From NCBI GenBank assembly GCA_021298835.1, contig JAJTHG010000005.1:33972-97971 (forward strand): DNA of 64,000 nucleotides, in the 5' to 3' direction. Below are positions 9,143 through 19,340 of the stretch, in pieces. Source of the stretch: Gemmatimonadota bacterium (GTDB lineage Bacteria; Gemmatimonadota; Gemmatimonadetes; Gemmatimonadales; Gemmatimonadaceae). Both the position numbers and the translations under genes were made by a program. The notes under the pieces were generated by a model that was not told the origin of the DNA, ran no database searches, and worked only from the letters and a program-made list of their open reading frames with translations. Each line of letters opens with the position of its first letter. Position 1 is the first letter of the stretch.

Positions 9143-9993
9143 GACTCGGCCTTCCCCAACGCCGCCGGTGCCGCGGCGCGGCCCGCCAGCGTCGCCAGCG
9201 CGACGATCGTGAGCGCGTAGGGGATCATCTCCGTGAACTGCGACGGAATCGCCGCCGTCCCCTGGAGCCGGATCTGCAACGTCTCGGCGGCGGCGAAGAG
9301 CAGGCAGGCCCCGGCGGTGCGCAGCGGGTCCCAGCGGCCGAAGATCACCGCCGCGAGCGCGATGAACCCGCGACCCGCCGTCATCCCGGTCGAGAACTTG
9401 TGCTGGTCGAGCGCGAGGAACGCGCCGCCCAGGCCGGCGAGGGCCCCGGACCCCAGCACCGCGAGCCAGCGCACGCGCGCCACCGAGATGCCCGCCGTGG
9501 TCGCCGCCTCCGGCGCCTCGCCCACCGCGCGCACCCGCAGGCCGAAGCGCGTGCGTGCGAGCAGCCACCACAGCGCCGGCAGCGCCAGCAGCGCCAGCCA
9601 GCCCACCGGGCTGCCAAGGTCGCCGCCGCTGCCGAAGCCCTCGACGCGCGGCGAGTTGGCCGAGCTGTCGTACACGCGACGCAGCACGAACGTCGTCGCT
9701 CCGTCCACGAGGAGATTGAGCGCCACCCCCGTCACCACCTGGTCGGCGCGGAAACGCAGCGTGGCCGCCGCATGCAGCGCCGCGACCGCCGTGGCCGCGC
9801 CGATCCCGGCCGCCACGCCCAGCCACGGCCCATCGGTCGCCAGCGCCCCCAGCGCGGCACCGAAGGCGCCGGCGAGCAGGTACCCCTCGAGTGTGAGCGC
9901 GATGATCCCCGCGCGCTCGCTCAGCACGCCGCCGGCCGCCGCACACAGGTACGGCGCCGCGATGCGCAGCCACTGGAACAGGAGGTCGCTCAC
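9139..9993 (-). CDS. BMP-type nucleoside ABC transporter permease, second subunit
   Basis: This 284-residue inner-membrane permease belongs to the branched-chain/ribose permease superfamily (BPD_transp_2), NupQ/YufQ subgroup. The early motif SERAGIIALTLEGYLLAGAFGA is diagnostic, followed by FRADQVVTGVALNLLVDGAT and the coupling-helix region TRFGLRVRAVGEAPEAATTAGI. The GTG start overlaps the stop of the first permease gene, and the stop overlaps the MFS start. It should form the heterodimeric channel with the neighbouring permease. Function as a nucleoside importer follows from the conserved four-gene arrangement and not from substrate residues seen here. Confidence 0.9.
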   Translation of the reverse strand: MSDLLFQWLRIAAPYLCAAAGGVLSERAGIIALTLEGYLLAGAFGAALGALATDGPWLGVAAGIGAATAVAALHAAATLRFRADQVVTGVALNLLVDGATTFVLRRVYDSSANSPRVEGFGSGGDLGSPVGWLALLALPALWWLLARTRFGLRVRAVGEAPEAATTAGISVARVRWLAVLGSGALAGLGGAFLALDQHKFSTGMTAGRGFIALAAVIFGRWDPLRTAGACLLFAAAETLQIRLQGTAAIPSQFTEMIPYALTIVALATLAGRAAAPAALGKAES

Positions 9994-11051
9994 GGTCGGC
10001 GCGGTACCGCCTGCGCGACCAACCGCCGCACCTCGGGGACGCTCGCGACGACGGCGAGGATCACCACCGCCTGCAGCACGTCCATCATCTGCTTCGGCAC
10101 CAGCGCGTTCACCGCGAGGCCGCCCTGCGAGAGCGTCGCGAACAGCAGCGCCGCGATCCCCACGCCCACCGGGTGGTTTCGCCCCACGAGCGCGACCGCG
10201 ATGCCGAGAAAGCCGGCGCCGAACCCGAACCCTTCCTCGTAGTAGCGCTTGTACCCGAGCACGTAGTTCACGCCGCCGAGGCCGGCCAGCGCCCCGCTCC
10301 ATACCAGCGCCCGGAACCACGTGCGCCCGAGCGAGACGCCGCCGTACTCCGCCGCTGCGGGGCTCAGGCCGACTGCCCGCAGCGCGTACCCGCCCGGCGT
10401 GCGGAAGAGCCCCCACCACGTCGCCACGATCGCCGCGACCGCCACCAGCACCGTCGCGTTGGCCGCCGAGCCGCGGAAGGCCGCGTGCACGTCCGCCAGT
10501 CGCGGCAGGCCGCCCGCGCGGATCGTCGCCGTGTGCAGCGAATCGGGGACGTGCAGGTGCTCGGCGACCGCCCAGTTGAGGAGCGCAAGCACGAGGAAGT
10601 TGAGGCAGATCGTGACGATGACCTCGTTCGCCCCGGCCTTCGCCTTGAGGCCGCCCGGCACCGCGCCGACGATCGCGCCGGCCGTCATCGCCGCCCCGAG
10701 GCAGAAAGGCACCGCAAGGATCGCCGGCGCGCCGGCGGGCAACGCCAGCCCCGCCATCGCCGCCCCGAAGCCGCCGGCGGCCAGCTGCGACTCCGCGGCG
10801 ATGTTGAAGAGCCCCGCCCGCAGCGCCACCGCCACCGCCAGCCCCGTGCAGGTGAGGGTCGTCGCCTTGTACAGCACCTGCCCCATCCCGTACGCGTTGC
10901 CCCACGTGCCCTCGAGCAGCACCCCCCACACGATGCGCGGCGACTGGCCGAACGTCAGGATCAGCAGGTCGCCCACCACCAGCGCGATGGCCAGCGCGAC
11001 GAGCGGCGGCAGCAGCGCCTCCGCCCAGCGCGGCCCGGGCGGGCGGCTCAT
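9990..11051 (-). CDS. BMP-type nucleoside ABC transporter permease, first subunit
   Basis: This is a 353-residue permease with about nine membrane segments, NupP/YufP-like. The family signature AGLFNIAAESQLAAGGFGAAM sits at about residue 80, with AKAGANEVIVTICLN and LRAVGLSPAAAEYGG following. ATG 11051 overlaps the stop of the ATPase gene (ATGA), and the stop overlaps the start of the partner permease, so all subunits are translated as one coupled series. The long N-terminal hydrophobic segment (LLPPLVALAIALVVGDLLILTF) is typical of this subunit. Confidence 0.9.
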   Translation of the reverse strand: MSRPPGPRWAEALLPPLVALAIALVVGDLLILTFGQSPRIVWGVLLEGTWGNAYGMGQVLYKATTLTCTGLAVAVALRAGLFNIAAESQLAAGGFGAAMAGLALPAGAPAILAVPFCLGAAMTAGAIVGAVPGGLKAKAGANEVIVTICLNFLVLALLNWAVAEHLHVPDSLHTATIRAGGLPRLADVHAAFRGSAANATVLVAVAAIVATWWGLFRTPGGYALRAVGLSPAAAEYGGVSLGRTWFRALVWSGALAGLGGVNYVLGYKRYYEEGFGFGAGFLGIAVALVGRNHPVGVGIAALLFATLSQGGLAVNALVPKQMMDVLQAVVILAVVASVPEVRRLVAQAVPRRP

Positions 11052-12586
11052 GCGGCGGCCCCCGTCATGTGCGGTCCCAGCCCCTCGGGCGTCGCGACGC
11101 GGCCTTCGACCTCGTGGACGAGGCGCCCCGCGTACATGACGAGCACGCGGGTCGAGAGCGCAAGCAGCTCGCCGAGGTCGGCCGAGACGAGAAGCACGGC
11201 GGCCCCGGCGTCGCGCGCTGCCCGCAGCCGTGCGTGGATCGCCTCGATCGCCCCGACGTCCACCCCGCGGGTGGGCTGCGCCGCGAGCAGCACGCGCACG
11301 TCGCGCCCGCCGCCGAGTTCCCGCGCGACGACGACCTTCTGCTGGTTGCCGCCCGAGAGCGCGCGCGCCGGCAGCGAGGTGTCGCCGGGCCGGATGTCGA
11401 ACGCCGCGACCTGCGCCGCCGCATGGGCGGCGATGCCCCGCACGTCCAGCCGTCCGGCTCGGGTGAAGCGATGCTGCTGCCCCAGCACGAGGTTGTCGGC
11501 GACGGACCAGTCGAGCACCAGGCCGCGCGCGTGGCGGTCCTCCGGGATGTGCGCGAGGCCGGCCGCCGTGCGACGCGCCACCGGCCACGCGGTCACGTCG
11601 GCGCCGTCGAACGTGACCTGCCCGCCGCGGACGCGTGCGAGGCCCGCGATCGCCTCGACGAGCTCCGTCTGGCCGTTGCCCTCGACGCCGGCGATCCCCA
11701 CGATCTCGCCGGGCCGCACCGTGAGCGACACCCCGTCCACCACGCGGCGGCCGGCGGCGTCGGCCACCGCGAGGTCGCGCACCACGAGGCGCGGTGGCGC
11801 GGTGGCGAGCGCATCGGCGCCCGCGTCGCGCGCCGCGAGCGCCACGTCGCGCCCGACCATCGCACGGGCGATGTCGGCCGGCGTTGCCCCCGCCGTCGCC
11901 AGGCGGCCGACGGTGCGCCCCGCGCGCATGACGGTCACCCGCGACGCCGCGGCGAGGACCTCGTCGAGCTTGTGCGTGATGAGCACGATCGTCCCGCCGT
12001 CGTCGCGCAGCCGACGCAGTACGCGCCACAGGTCGGTGACCTCGGGCGGCGAGAGCACCGCCGTGGGCTCGTCGAGGATGAGCGTGCGGGCGCCGCGGAA
12101 GAGCGCCTTGAGGATCTCCACCCGCTGCGCCTCGCCCACCGTGAGGTCGCCGACGCGGCGCACGGGATCGATCACCAGCCCGGTCCGCTCGCAAAGCGCC
12201 GCGATCTCCGCCAGCGCCGGGGCCAGCACCAGCCGGCCCCGCGCCGTCGGCTCGCGCCCCAGCACGAGGTTCTCGGCCACCGTGAGCGTCGGCACCAGCT
12301 GGAAGTGCTGGTGCACCATCCCGACCCCTGCGGCGATCGCCTCCGCCGTGCCCCACCCCGTCACGTCGCGTCCGTTGACGACGACGGTCCCCGCATCGGG
12401 GCGCGCGCCGCCGGAGAGGATCTTCATCAGCGTGCTCTTGCCCGCGCCGTTCTCCCCGCAGATCGCGTGGATCTCGCCGCGACCCACCTCGAGCGACGCC
12501 TCGACGTTCGCCGCCACCGCCCCGTAGCGCTTGGCGATCCCGGCCATCCGGACTGCGAGCGGCGGCGCCGCTGCGGAAGCGGTCAC
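11048..12586 (-). CDS. BMP-type nucleoside ABC transporter ATP-binding protein (duplicated ATPase)
   Basis: This 512-residue protein carries two ABC ATPase domains in tandem, as in ribose and nucleoside importers. Domain 1 has Walker A CGENGAGKST (residues 43-52), a Q-loop (MVHQHFQLVP), signature LTVGEAQRVEI and Walker B LILDEPTAVL. Domain 2 has a degenerate Walker A (GVEGNGQTELV, lacking the GKS lysine), signature LSGGNQQKVVVARELG and a Walker B-like LLAAQPTRGVD without the usual Asp-Glu. One competent and one degenerate site is normal for this family. The GTG start overlaps the stop of the binding-protein gene. Confidence 0.92.
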   Translation of the reverse strand: MTASAAAPPLAVRMAGIAKRYGAVAANVEASLEVGRGEIHAICGENGAGKSTLMKILSGGARPDAGTVVVNGRDVTGWGTAEAIAAGVGMVHQHFQLVPTLTVAENLVLGREPTARGRLVLAPALAEIAALCERTGLVIDPVRRVGDLTVGEAQRVEILKALFRGARTLILDEPTAVLSPPEVTDLWRVLRRLRDDGGTIVLITHKLDEVLAAASRVTVMRAGRTVGRLATAGATPADIARAMVGRDVALAARDAGADALATAPPRLVVRDLAVADAAGRRVVDGVSLTVRPGEIVGIAGVEGNGQTELVEAIAGLARVRGGQVTFDGADVTAWPVARRTAAGLAHIPEDRHARGLVLDWSVADNLVLGQQHRFTRAGRLDVRGIAAHAAAQVAAFDIRPGDTSLPARALSGGNQQKVVVARELGGGRDVRVLLAAQPTRGVDVGAIEAIHARLRAARDAGAAVLLVSADLGELLALSTRVLVMYAGRLVHEVEGRVATPEGLGPHMTGAAA

Positions 12587-13611
12587 GTGCTGGGCACCAC
12601 GATGCGGCCGGCGATGATCGAGTCGCGCAGCGCGGCCAGCCGGCGACGGACCGGGTCGGGAATCAGCGCGCGGTTGTTGGCGTCGTCCACGAAGCCGACT
12701 CCGCGCTCGGCCAGTCCGAACTGCCGCACCCCGCCGGCGAAGGTGCCGTCGCGCACGCGACGAATGGCGTCGAAGACGGCGGCGTCGATCCCCTTCACCA
12801 TCGACGTGAGTACGAAACCCGGCGCCTCGGGGTACTGGTCGGCGTCCACGCCGATCGCGAGCCCGCGGACGGCTCGCGCCGCCTCGAAGACGCCGAGTCC
12901 CGTGGAGCCCGAGGCGTGGTAGATGACGCGCGCGCCGCGCCCGTACTGCGACAGCGCGAGTTCCTTCCCCTTGCCCGGGTTGCGGAAGGCCGCCGGCGTC
13001 ACGCCGGCGTAGGCGCTCAGGACTTCGCACGAGGGGCAGACGTGCTTCACGCCCGCGGCGTAGCCGGCCTCGAACTTCCGGATGAGCGGCGACTCCATCC
13101 CGCCGACGAAGCCGACGGTCCTCGAGCCGCCGGCCAGCGCAGCCAGCGCCCCCACCAGGAACGAGCCTTCTTCTTCGCGGAACTTGAGCGCGACCAGGTT
13201 GGGGGGCAGCGGCCGCGGGCGCCCGAGCGAGTCGGTGGGCACCGCGAAGTCCACGCCAGCGAAGCGGGTGTCCGGGTACTCGGCTGCCAGCTGCAGGAGG
13301 TCGTCGGTGAAGATGAACCCCACCCCGACGACGAGGTCCATTCCCTCCGCCGCCAGCAGGCGCAGGCCCGCCTCGCGGTCGGTGCCCTCGCCCGGCTCGA
13401 TGAAGCGCACGCGGGCCCCGAGGTCGCGCCGCGCCTGGTCCGCCCCCTGCCACGCCCCGTCGTTGAAGGACTTGTCGCCGCGCCCGCCGACGTCGAACAC
13501 GACGCCGACACGCACGCCCTCACCCGACGCCCCCGCGTCGCCGGGGCCGAGAGCCAGCATCGCCAGATGCGCCGCCAGGAGGATCGCGACGAAGACCACC
13601 ACGTTCCGCAT
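12583..13611 (-). CDS. BMP family substrate-binding protein (nucleoside ABC transporter)
   Basis: This is the first gene of the transporter operon: a 342-residue exported binding protein of the Bmp/PnrA/NupN family that captures purine nucleosides in known members. The N-terminal hydrophobic segment (VVVFVAILLAAHLAMLAL) could be a signal peptide or membrane anchor; I see no lipobox cysteine. Family hallmarks are GVVFDVGGRGDKSFNDGAWQG, GVGFIFTDDLLQLA, RFAGVDF, a GFVGGM segment and VIYHASGSTGLGVFEAA. ATG 13611 is chosen over upstream in-frame codons because it begins the hydrophobic leader. The divergent membrane protein gene starts about 75 bases away, leaving room for back-to-back promoters. 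Confidence 0.9.
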   Translation of the reverse strand: MRNVVVFVAILLAAHLAMLALGPGDAGASGEGVRVGVVFDVGGRGDKSFNDGAWQGADQARRDLGARVRFIEPGEGTDREAGLRLLAAEGMDLVVGVGFIFTDDLLQLAAEYPDTRFAGVDFAVPTDSLGRPRPLPPNLVALKFREEEGSFLVGALAALAGGSRTVGFVGGMESPLIRKFEAGYAAGVKHVCPSCEVLSAYAGVTPAAFRNPGKGKELALSQYGRGARVIYHASGSTGLGVFEAARAVRGLAIGVDADQYPEAPGFVLTSMVKGIDAAVFDAIRRVRDGTFAGGVRQFGLAERGVGFVDDANNRALIPDPVRRRLAALRDSIIAGRIVVPST

Positions 13612-13686
13612 GAAGGTTCGAAAGGTCGCGGTCTCCGGGGGGCGCCGGCAACCCGACCGGCCGGTTGATTTGGGTGCGCCGCGCGC

Positions 13687-14388
13687 TTGCTTTCGGCCGT
13701 GGTCCTCCTCGAACAGATCCGCCGGTGGGCATGGGGGCGCTCGTGGTGGTGGCGGGCGCCCGTGCTCTACCTCGCCGCCATCTGGTCGCTGCCCGTGCTC
13801 GTCAGCGGGCAGTACCGGGAGGGATTCCCGCTCTTCGACTTCATCTCGTTCCACGTGCACGAGGGGGGCCACGTCTACTGGAGCCTTCTCGGCAGCGAGT
13901 GGCTCGCCGTCTTCGGCGGGACCGCCTCCGAGGTGCTCCTGCCCATCCTCGCCGGCGCCCTGATGGTGCGATCCAGGGACTGGTTCGGCGTCGCCTTCTG
14001 CGCGATGTGGCTCGCCTCCACGCTGGGGGGCGTGAGCGTGTACATGGGCGATGCCCGGGCGCTGGAACTCGACCTCGTGTCAACCTCCCCGGACACCGGG
14101 GCGCAGGTGGACGACGATCCCTTTGCCGGCCACGACTGGCGCTACATGTTCGGCCACGCCGGGCTGCTCGAGTACGACACCCGCATCGCCGCCGCCACCC
14201 GCGCCCTCGCATGGGGGATCTGGTGGGGGGCGATGAGCTTCAGCGCATGGCTGTTCTTCGTCATGTGGCGCTCGGGCGCGGCGGATGCCGCGGGACCCGG
14301 AGCCCCGGACGACCCGCCCGCGCCCGGGCCGTCCTCCGGGGGCCCGCCCTCCGGCGATGCGCCGCCCCGACGCTACCGCCTGCGCTGA
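13687..14388 (+). CDS. Integral membrane HExxH protein, M50-like putative metalloprotease
   Basis: This is a 233-residue protein with about four hydrophobic helices. The sequence FHVHEGGHVYW places an HExxH zinc-binding motif (H58-E59-H62, counting from TTG 13687) near a membrane segment. It is followed by FGGTASEVLLPILAG, reminiscent of the helix after the active site in site-2-protease-like (M50B) proteins. A later SVYMGDARALEL could supply a third ligand (Asp). The C-terminal 30 residues are Pro/Gly/Ser-rich and disordered. GTG 13699 is an equally likely start. It stands alone between the transporter operon and nadB; its substrate is unknown. The protease assignment rests on the motif and topology only. 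Confidence 0.65.
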   Translation: MLSAVVLLEQIRRWAWGRSWWWRAPVLYLAAIWSLPVLVSGQYREGFPLFDFISFHVHEGGHVYWSLLGSEWLAVFGGTASEVLLPILAGALMVRSRDWFGVAFCAMWLASTLGGVSVYMGDARALELDLVSTSPDTGAQVDDDPFAGHDWRYMFGHAGLLEYDTRIAAATRALAWGIWWGAMSFSAWLFFVMWRSGAADAAGPGAPDDPPAPGPSSGGPPSGDAPPRRYRLR

Positions 14389-14390
14389 GC

Positions 14391-15908
14391 ATGTCCCTGC
14401 CCGATCGCCAACGGACGCGCGTACTCGTCGTCGGCAGCGGCGTCGCCGGACTCCACACCGCCTGGCGCGCCGCCGAGCGGGCCGAGGTCGTGGTGCTCAC
14501 CAAGCGCTCGCTCTTCGACAGCGCCACCGCCTACGCGCAGGGCGGGATCGCCGCCGCCCTCGGTGCCGGCGACTCCCCCGACCTGCACAAGCAGGACACG
14601 CTCGCCGCCGGCGCCGCGCTCTGCGACGCGGCGGCGGTGGAGGTGCTCGTGGCCGAGGGGCCCGCGCGTGTGCGCGAACTGTGGAGCGCCGGCGCGCGGT
14701 TCGACCTCGATCCCCGCGGCAAGCTCAAGCTCGGACGTGAGGCGGCGCACTCGCGCAGCCGCATCGTCCACGCCCGCGGCGACCAGACGGGGGCCGAGGT
14801 CGCGCGTACCCTCATCGCGCGCGTGCAGGGCTCCCCGAACATCACCGTCATCGAGTCCGCCCGCGTGCTCGACCTCATCGTCGAGGGGGGTGAGTGCGTC
14901 GGGGTGCGCGCGAGCATCGCCGGCCAACCGGTGGAGATCGTCGCCGATGCCACCGTGCTGGCCACGGGCGGCTGCGGGCAGGTTTACCGCTACACGACGA
15001 ACCCGCTCGTCGCCACCGGCGACGGCTTCGCGATCGCGCACCGCGCCGGCGTCACGCTCGCCGACATGGAGTTCGTGCAGTTCCACCCGACCGCACTCGA
15101 CGTGGCCGAGAACCCGCGGTCGCTCATCTCCGAGGCGGTCCGCGGCGAGGGCGCGGTGCTGCGCAACGAACTCGGCGAGCGCTTCATGACGCAGCGCCAT
15201 CGCCTTGCCGAGCTCGCGCCGCGCGACATCGTCGCCCGCGAGATCTACCGCGAGCAGATGGCCGGCCACCGCGTGCGGCTCGACGCGACCAAGCTCGGCC
15301 GCGGGTTCGAGCGCCGCTTCCCGGGAATCTTCGCCCTCTGCCGGGCGCGTGGCATCGACCCGCGGCGGGAACCCATCCCCGTGACGCCGGCGGCCCACTA
15401 CCTCATGGGCGGCGTCGTCACCGATCTCTCCGGCCGCAGCACGATGCCGCGCCTGTGGGCGGTGGGCGAGGTCTCGCGCACCGGCGTGCACGGGGCCAAC
15501 CGGCTGGCCAGCAACTCGCTGCTCGAGGGGATGGTCTTCGCCGAGCGATGCGCCCGCGACGTCGGCGGCGTGCCCGCCCTCGGCGCGAGTCCGCGGCGCG
15601 CCCGCTGGCGCGTGCCGCCGCTCGTGGACCGGGGGGCGGCGCAGGTGGCCGCCGACGCGATCCGCACCACCATGTGGGAGTGCGTCGGCATCGACCGCAA
15701 CGCGCGCGGGCTCGAGGAGGGGATCCATCGCCTTACCGACATCCGCCGCCGCCTGCCCCTGGGCGCCACCGAGGAGGCGAACATGGCGGAGACCGCACTC
15801 CTCATCGCGCGCGGGGCGCTGGCGCGACAGGAGAGCCGCGGTGGCCACTTCCGCAGCGACTTCCCGCGCCCCCGCAAGAAATTCCGGGGGCGCCGGATCG
15901 AGGCGTAG
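14391..15908 (+). CDS. nadB: L-aspartate oxidase
   Basis: This FAD enzyme oxidises L-aspartate to iminoaspartate, the first step of de novo NAD synthesis. It is 505 residues, a normal length. The FAD motif VLVVGSGVAGLHTAWRA lies at about residues 11-27. HSRSRIVHARGDQTG, GGCGQVYRYTTNP, EFVQFHPTAL and the C-terminal GANRLASNSLLEGMVFAERC are all family signatures. ATG 14391 follows the previous stop by two bases. It heads a nadB-nadA-nadC run in pathway order, although nadA also has its own -10-like box. Confidence 0.95.
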   Translation: MSLPDRQRTRVLVVGSGVAGLHTAWRAAERAEVVVLTKRSLFDSATAYAQGGIAAALGAGDSPDLHKQDTLAAGAALCDAAAVEVLVAEGPARVRELWSAGARFDLDPRGKLKLGREAAHSRSRIVHARGDQTGAEVARTLIARVQGSPNITVIESARVLDLIVEGGECVGVRASIAGQPVEIVADATVLATGGCGQVYRYTTNPLVATGDGFAIAHRAGVTLADMEFVQFHPTALDVAENPRSLISEAVRGEGAVLRNELGERFMTQRHRLAELAPRDIVAREIYREQMAGHRVRLDATKLGRGFERRFPGIFALCRARGIDPRREPIPVTPAAHYLMGGVVTDLSGRSTMPRLWAVGEVSRTGVHGANRLASNSLLEGMVFAERCARDVGGVPALGASPRRARWRVPPLVDRGAAQVAADAIRTTMWECVGIDRNARGLEEGIHRLTDIRRRLPLGATEEANMAETALLIARGALARQESRGGHFRSDFPRPRKKFRGRRIEA

Positions 15909-15915
15909 GGGGCGC

Positions 15916-15921
15916 TAGATT
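15916..15921 (+). promoter_or_regulatory. Candidate leaderless -10 box (TAGATT) for nadA
   Basis: TAGATT ends 7 bases before ATG 15929, in the short gap after nadB. There is no Shine-Dalgarno sequence and no convincing -35 at 17 bases. Transcription would start at or next to the ATG. Confidence 0.5.
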
Positions 15922-15928
15922 CCGCCCC

Positions 15929-16927
15929 ATGGTCACCTTCTCCGAACCCCACGCCGACCTGCAGCGCCGGATCCGCGCCCTCGCCGCCGAGCGCCGTGCG
16001 GTCGTCCTCGCGCACAACTACGAGCGGCCGGAGGTGCAGGACGTCGCCGACTTCGTCGGCGACTCGCTCGGCCTCTCCCGTGAGGCGGCGCGCACCGACG
16101 CCGAGGTGATCGTCTTCTGCGGCGTGCACTTCATGGCCGAGACCGCGGCGATCCTCTCGCCCGCCAAGACGGTGCTGCTTCCCGACCTCGCGGCCGGCTG
16201 CTCGCTCGCCAGCACGATCGACGCGGCCCAGTTGCGCGCATGGAAGGCCGAACACCCCGGTGCCGTTGTGGTGGCGTACGTCAACACCACCGCCGAGGTG
16301 AAGGCCGAGAGTGACTATTGCTGCACCTCCGGCAACGCGGTCGAGATCGTCAACGCCATCCCCGCCGACCGCGAAGTCCTCTTCCTCCCCGACATGTTCC
16401 TCGGGAACCATGTGCGTCGGGTCACTGGACGCGCGAACATCCGCGTATGGATGGGCGAGTGCCACGTGCACGCGGGTATCGACCCCGAGCACATCGCGCG
16501 GCAGCGGGCCGCCCACCCCGGCGCGGAGTTCCTCGTGCATCCCGAGTGCGGCTGCGCCACCAGCGTCGTCGAGGCGCTCTCCGCCGGCGACATCGCCCCG
16601 GATGGGGCGCAGATCCTCTCGACCGAGGGGATGATCCGCCGCCCCGCCCAGAGCGACGCCGACACCTTCATCGTCGCCACCGAGGTGGGAATCCTCCACC
16701 GGCTGCGCCGCGAGAATCCCGGGAAGCGGTTCATCCCGGCCAACGAGCAGGCGGTCTGCGCCTACATGAAGGTCACCACCCTGCCCAAGGTGCTCCACGC
16801 CCTCGAGACGCTCACGCACCGCATCACCGTGCCCGACGACGTCGCGGCGAGGGCGCGCACGGCGATCGAACGGATGGTGGCGATCGGCGGGACCCCGCAG
16901 CCGAAGGCGGCCGATCCCGGCGAGTGA
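15929..16927 (+). CDS. nadA: Quinolinate synthase
   Basis: This [4Fe-4S] enzyme condenses iminoaspartate with dihydroxyacetone phosphate to quinolinate. It is 332 residues. Visible motifs are VVLAHNYERPEVQDVADFVG, the cysteine-containing YCCTSGNAVEIVNA, WMGECHVHAGI, HPECGCATSVVEA, STEGMI and CAYMKVTTLPKVLHAL. The cysteines in these blocks supply the cluster ligands in characterised NadA proteins. ATG 15929 follows a TAGATT box, so the gene may be expressed independently as well as with nadB. Confidence 0.95.
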   Translation: MVTFSEPHADLQRRIRALAAERRAVVLAHNYERPEVQDVADFVGDSLGLSREAARTDAEVIVFCGVHFMAETAAILSPAKTVLLPDLAAGCSLASTIDAAQLRAWKAEHPGAVVVAYVNTTAEVKAESDYCCTSGNAVEIVNAIPADREVLFLPDMFLGNHVRRVTGRANIRVWMGECHVHAGIDPEHIARQRAAHPGAEFLVHPECGCATSVVEALSAGDIAPDGAQILSTEGMIRRPAQSDADTFIVATEVGILHRLRRENPGKRFIPANEQAVCAYMKVTTLPKVLHALETLTHRITVPDDVAARARTAIERMVAIGGTPQPKAADPGE

Positions 16928-16977
16928 GGCGGCGCGGCCACCGTGCGCGACGGCCCTCGCCCATTGCCGGACGGGCC

Positions 16978-17910
16978 ATGACCGGCGACCATAGACGCGT
17001 GCCCGAGAACGCCCCCCGCGTCGTGACACCCTTCTCCGTCCCGGTGGTCGCCGGCGACGGGCGGCATCCCTTCCCGCTCGTCCCGGACGCCGTGACGGCG
17101 CTCGTGCGGGCCGCGCTCGAGGAGGATGGCGCCCACGCCGACATCACGACCGTCGCGACGATCCCCGCCGACCGGACGGCCCGGGCCTCGCTGGTCGCCA
17201 GAGCGGCGGGCGTCGTCTGCGGCGTGCCGCTCGCGGTCGAGGCGTTTCGCCAGCTCGACGCGCACGCGACGATCCGGATCGACGCCCCGGACGGCACCGC
17301 CGTGCAGCCCGGCGACGTAGTGCTGCACCTGAGCGGCCGCGCCCGCGGGCTGCTGTCGGCCGAGCGGGTCGCCCTCAACTACCTCATGCACCTCTCCGGG
17401 ATCGCGACCGCCACAGCCGCCCTCGTCGCGGCGGTGCGGGGGACGCGGGCCAAGGTGCTCGACACGCGCAAGACCACACCCGGCTGGCGGGCGCTCGAGA
17501 AGTACGCCGTGCGCTGCGGCGGCGGTACCAACCACCGCGCCGACCTGCGCGCCGCGGTGCTGATCAAGGACAACCACCTGACGATCGCCGGCGCCCAGCT
17601 CGGTGCCGCCGTGCAGAAGGCCCGCGCGCTGGCGCCGGCCGGCACGCGCGTGGAGGTCGAGTGCGACACCCCGGCGCAGGTCGAGGCCGCGCTCACCGCA
17701 GGTGCCGACATCGTGATGCTCGACAACATGACGGTCGAACAGATGCGGGCGTGCGTCGCGCTCGTCGGCGGCCGCGCGATCGTCGAGGCCTCCGGCCGCG
17801 TGCGCCCCGAGACGATCCGGCCGATCGCCGAGACCGGCGTGGACTGGATCTCCAGCGGCGCCATCACGCATTCGGCCCCGGCGCTCGACCTCGCCCTCGA
17901 CTTCGACTGA
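16978..17910 (+). CDS. nadC: Nicotinate-nucleotide pyrophosphorylase (carboxylating)
   Basis: This enzyme converts quinolinate and PRPP to nicotinate mononucleotide, completing the de novo branch begun by nadB and nadA. The 310-residue protein contains ERVALNYLMHLSGIAT, the substrate-binding block TRKTTPGWRALEKYAVRCGG followed by GTNHR, LIKDNHL and VECDT, all standard for QPRTase. ATG 16978 gives a short non-conserved N-terminus; GTG 16999 in the same frame is an alternative. About 50 bases separate it from nadA. Confidence 0.94.
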   Translation: MTGDHRRVPENAPRVVTPFSVPVVAGDGRHPFPLVPDAVTALVRAALEEDGAHADITTVATIPADRTARASLVARAAGVVCGVPLAVEAFRQLDAHATIRIDAPDGTAVQPGDVVLHLSGRARGLLSAERVALNYLMHLSGIATATAALVAAVRGTRAKVLDTRKTTPGWRALEKYAVRCGGGTNHRADLRAAVLIKDNHLTIAGAQLGAAVQKARALAPAGTRVEVECDTPAQVEAALTAGADIVMLDNMTVEQMRACVALVGGRAIVEASGRVRPETIRPIAETGVDWISSGAITHSAPALDLALDFD

Positions 17911-17947
17911 TCGGGGCGGGCATGCATCGGCGTCTCCTCCCGTAGCC

Positions 17948-19330
<1,383 letters not shown>

Positions 19331-19340
19331 CCCGCCGCCG

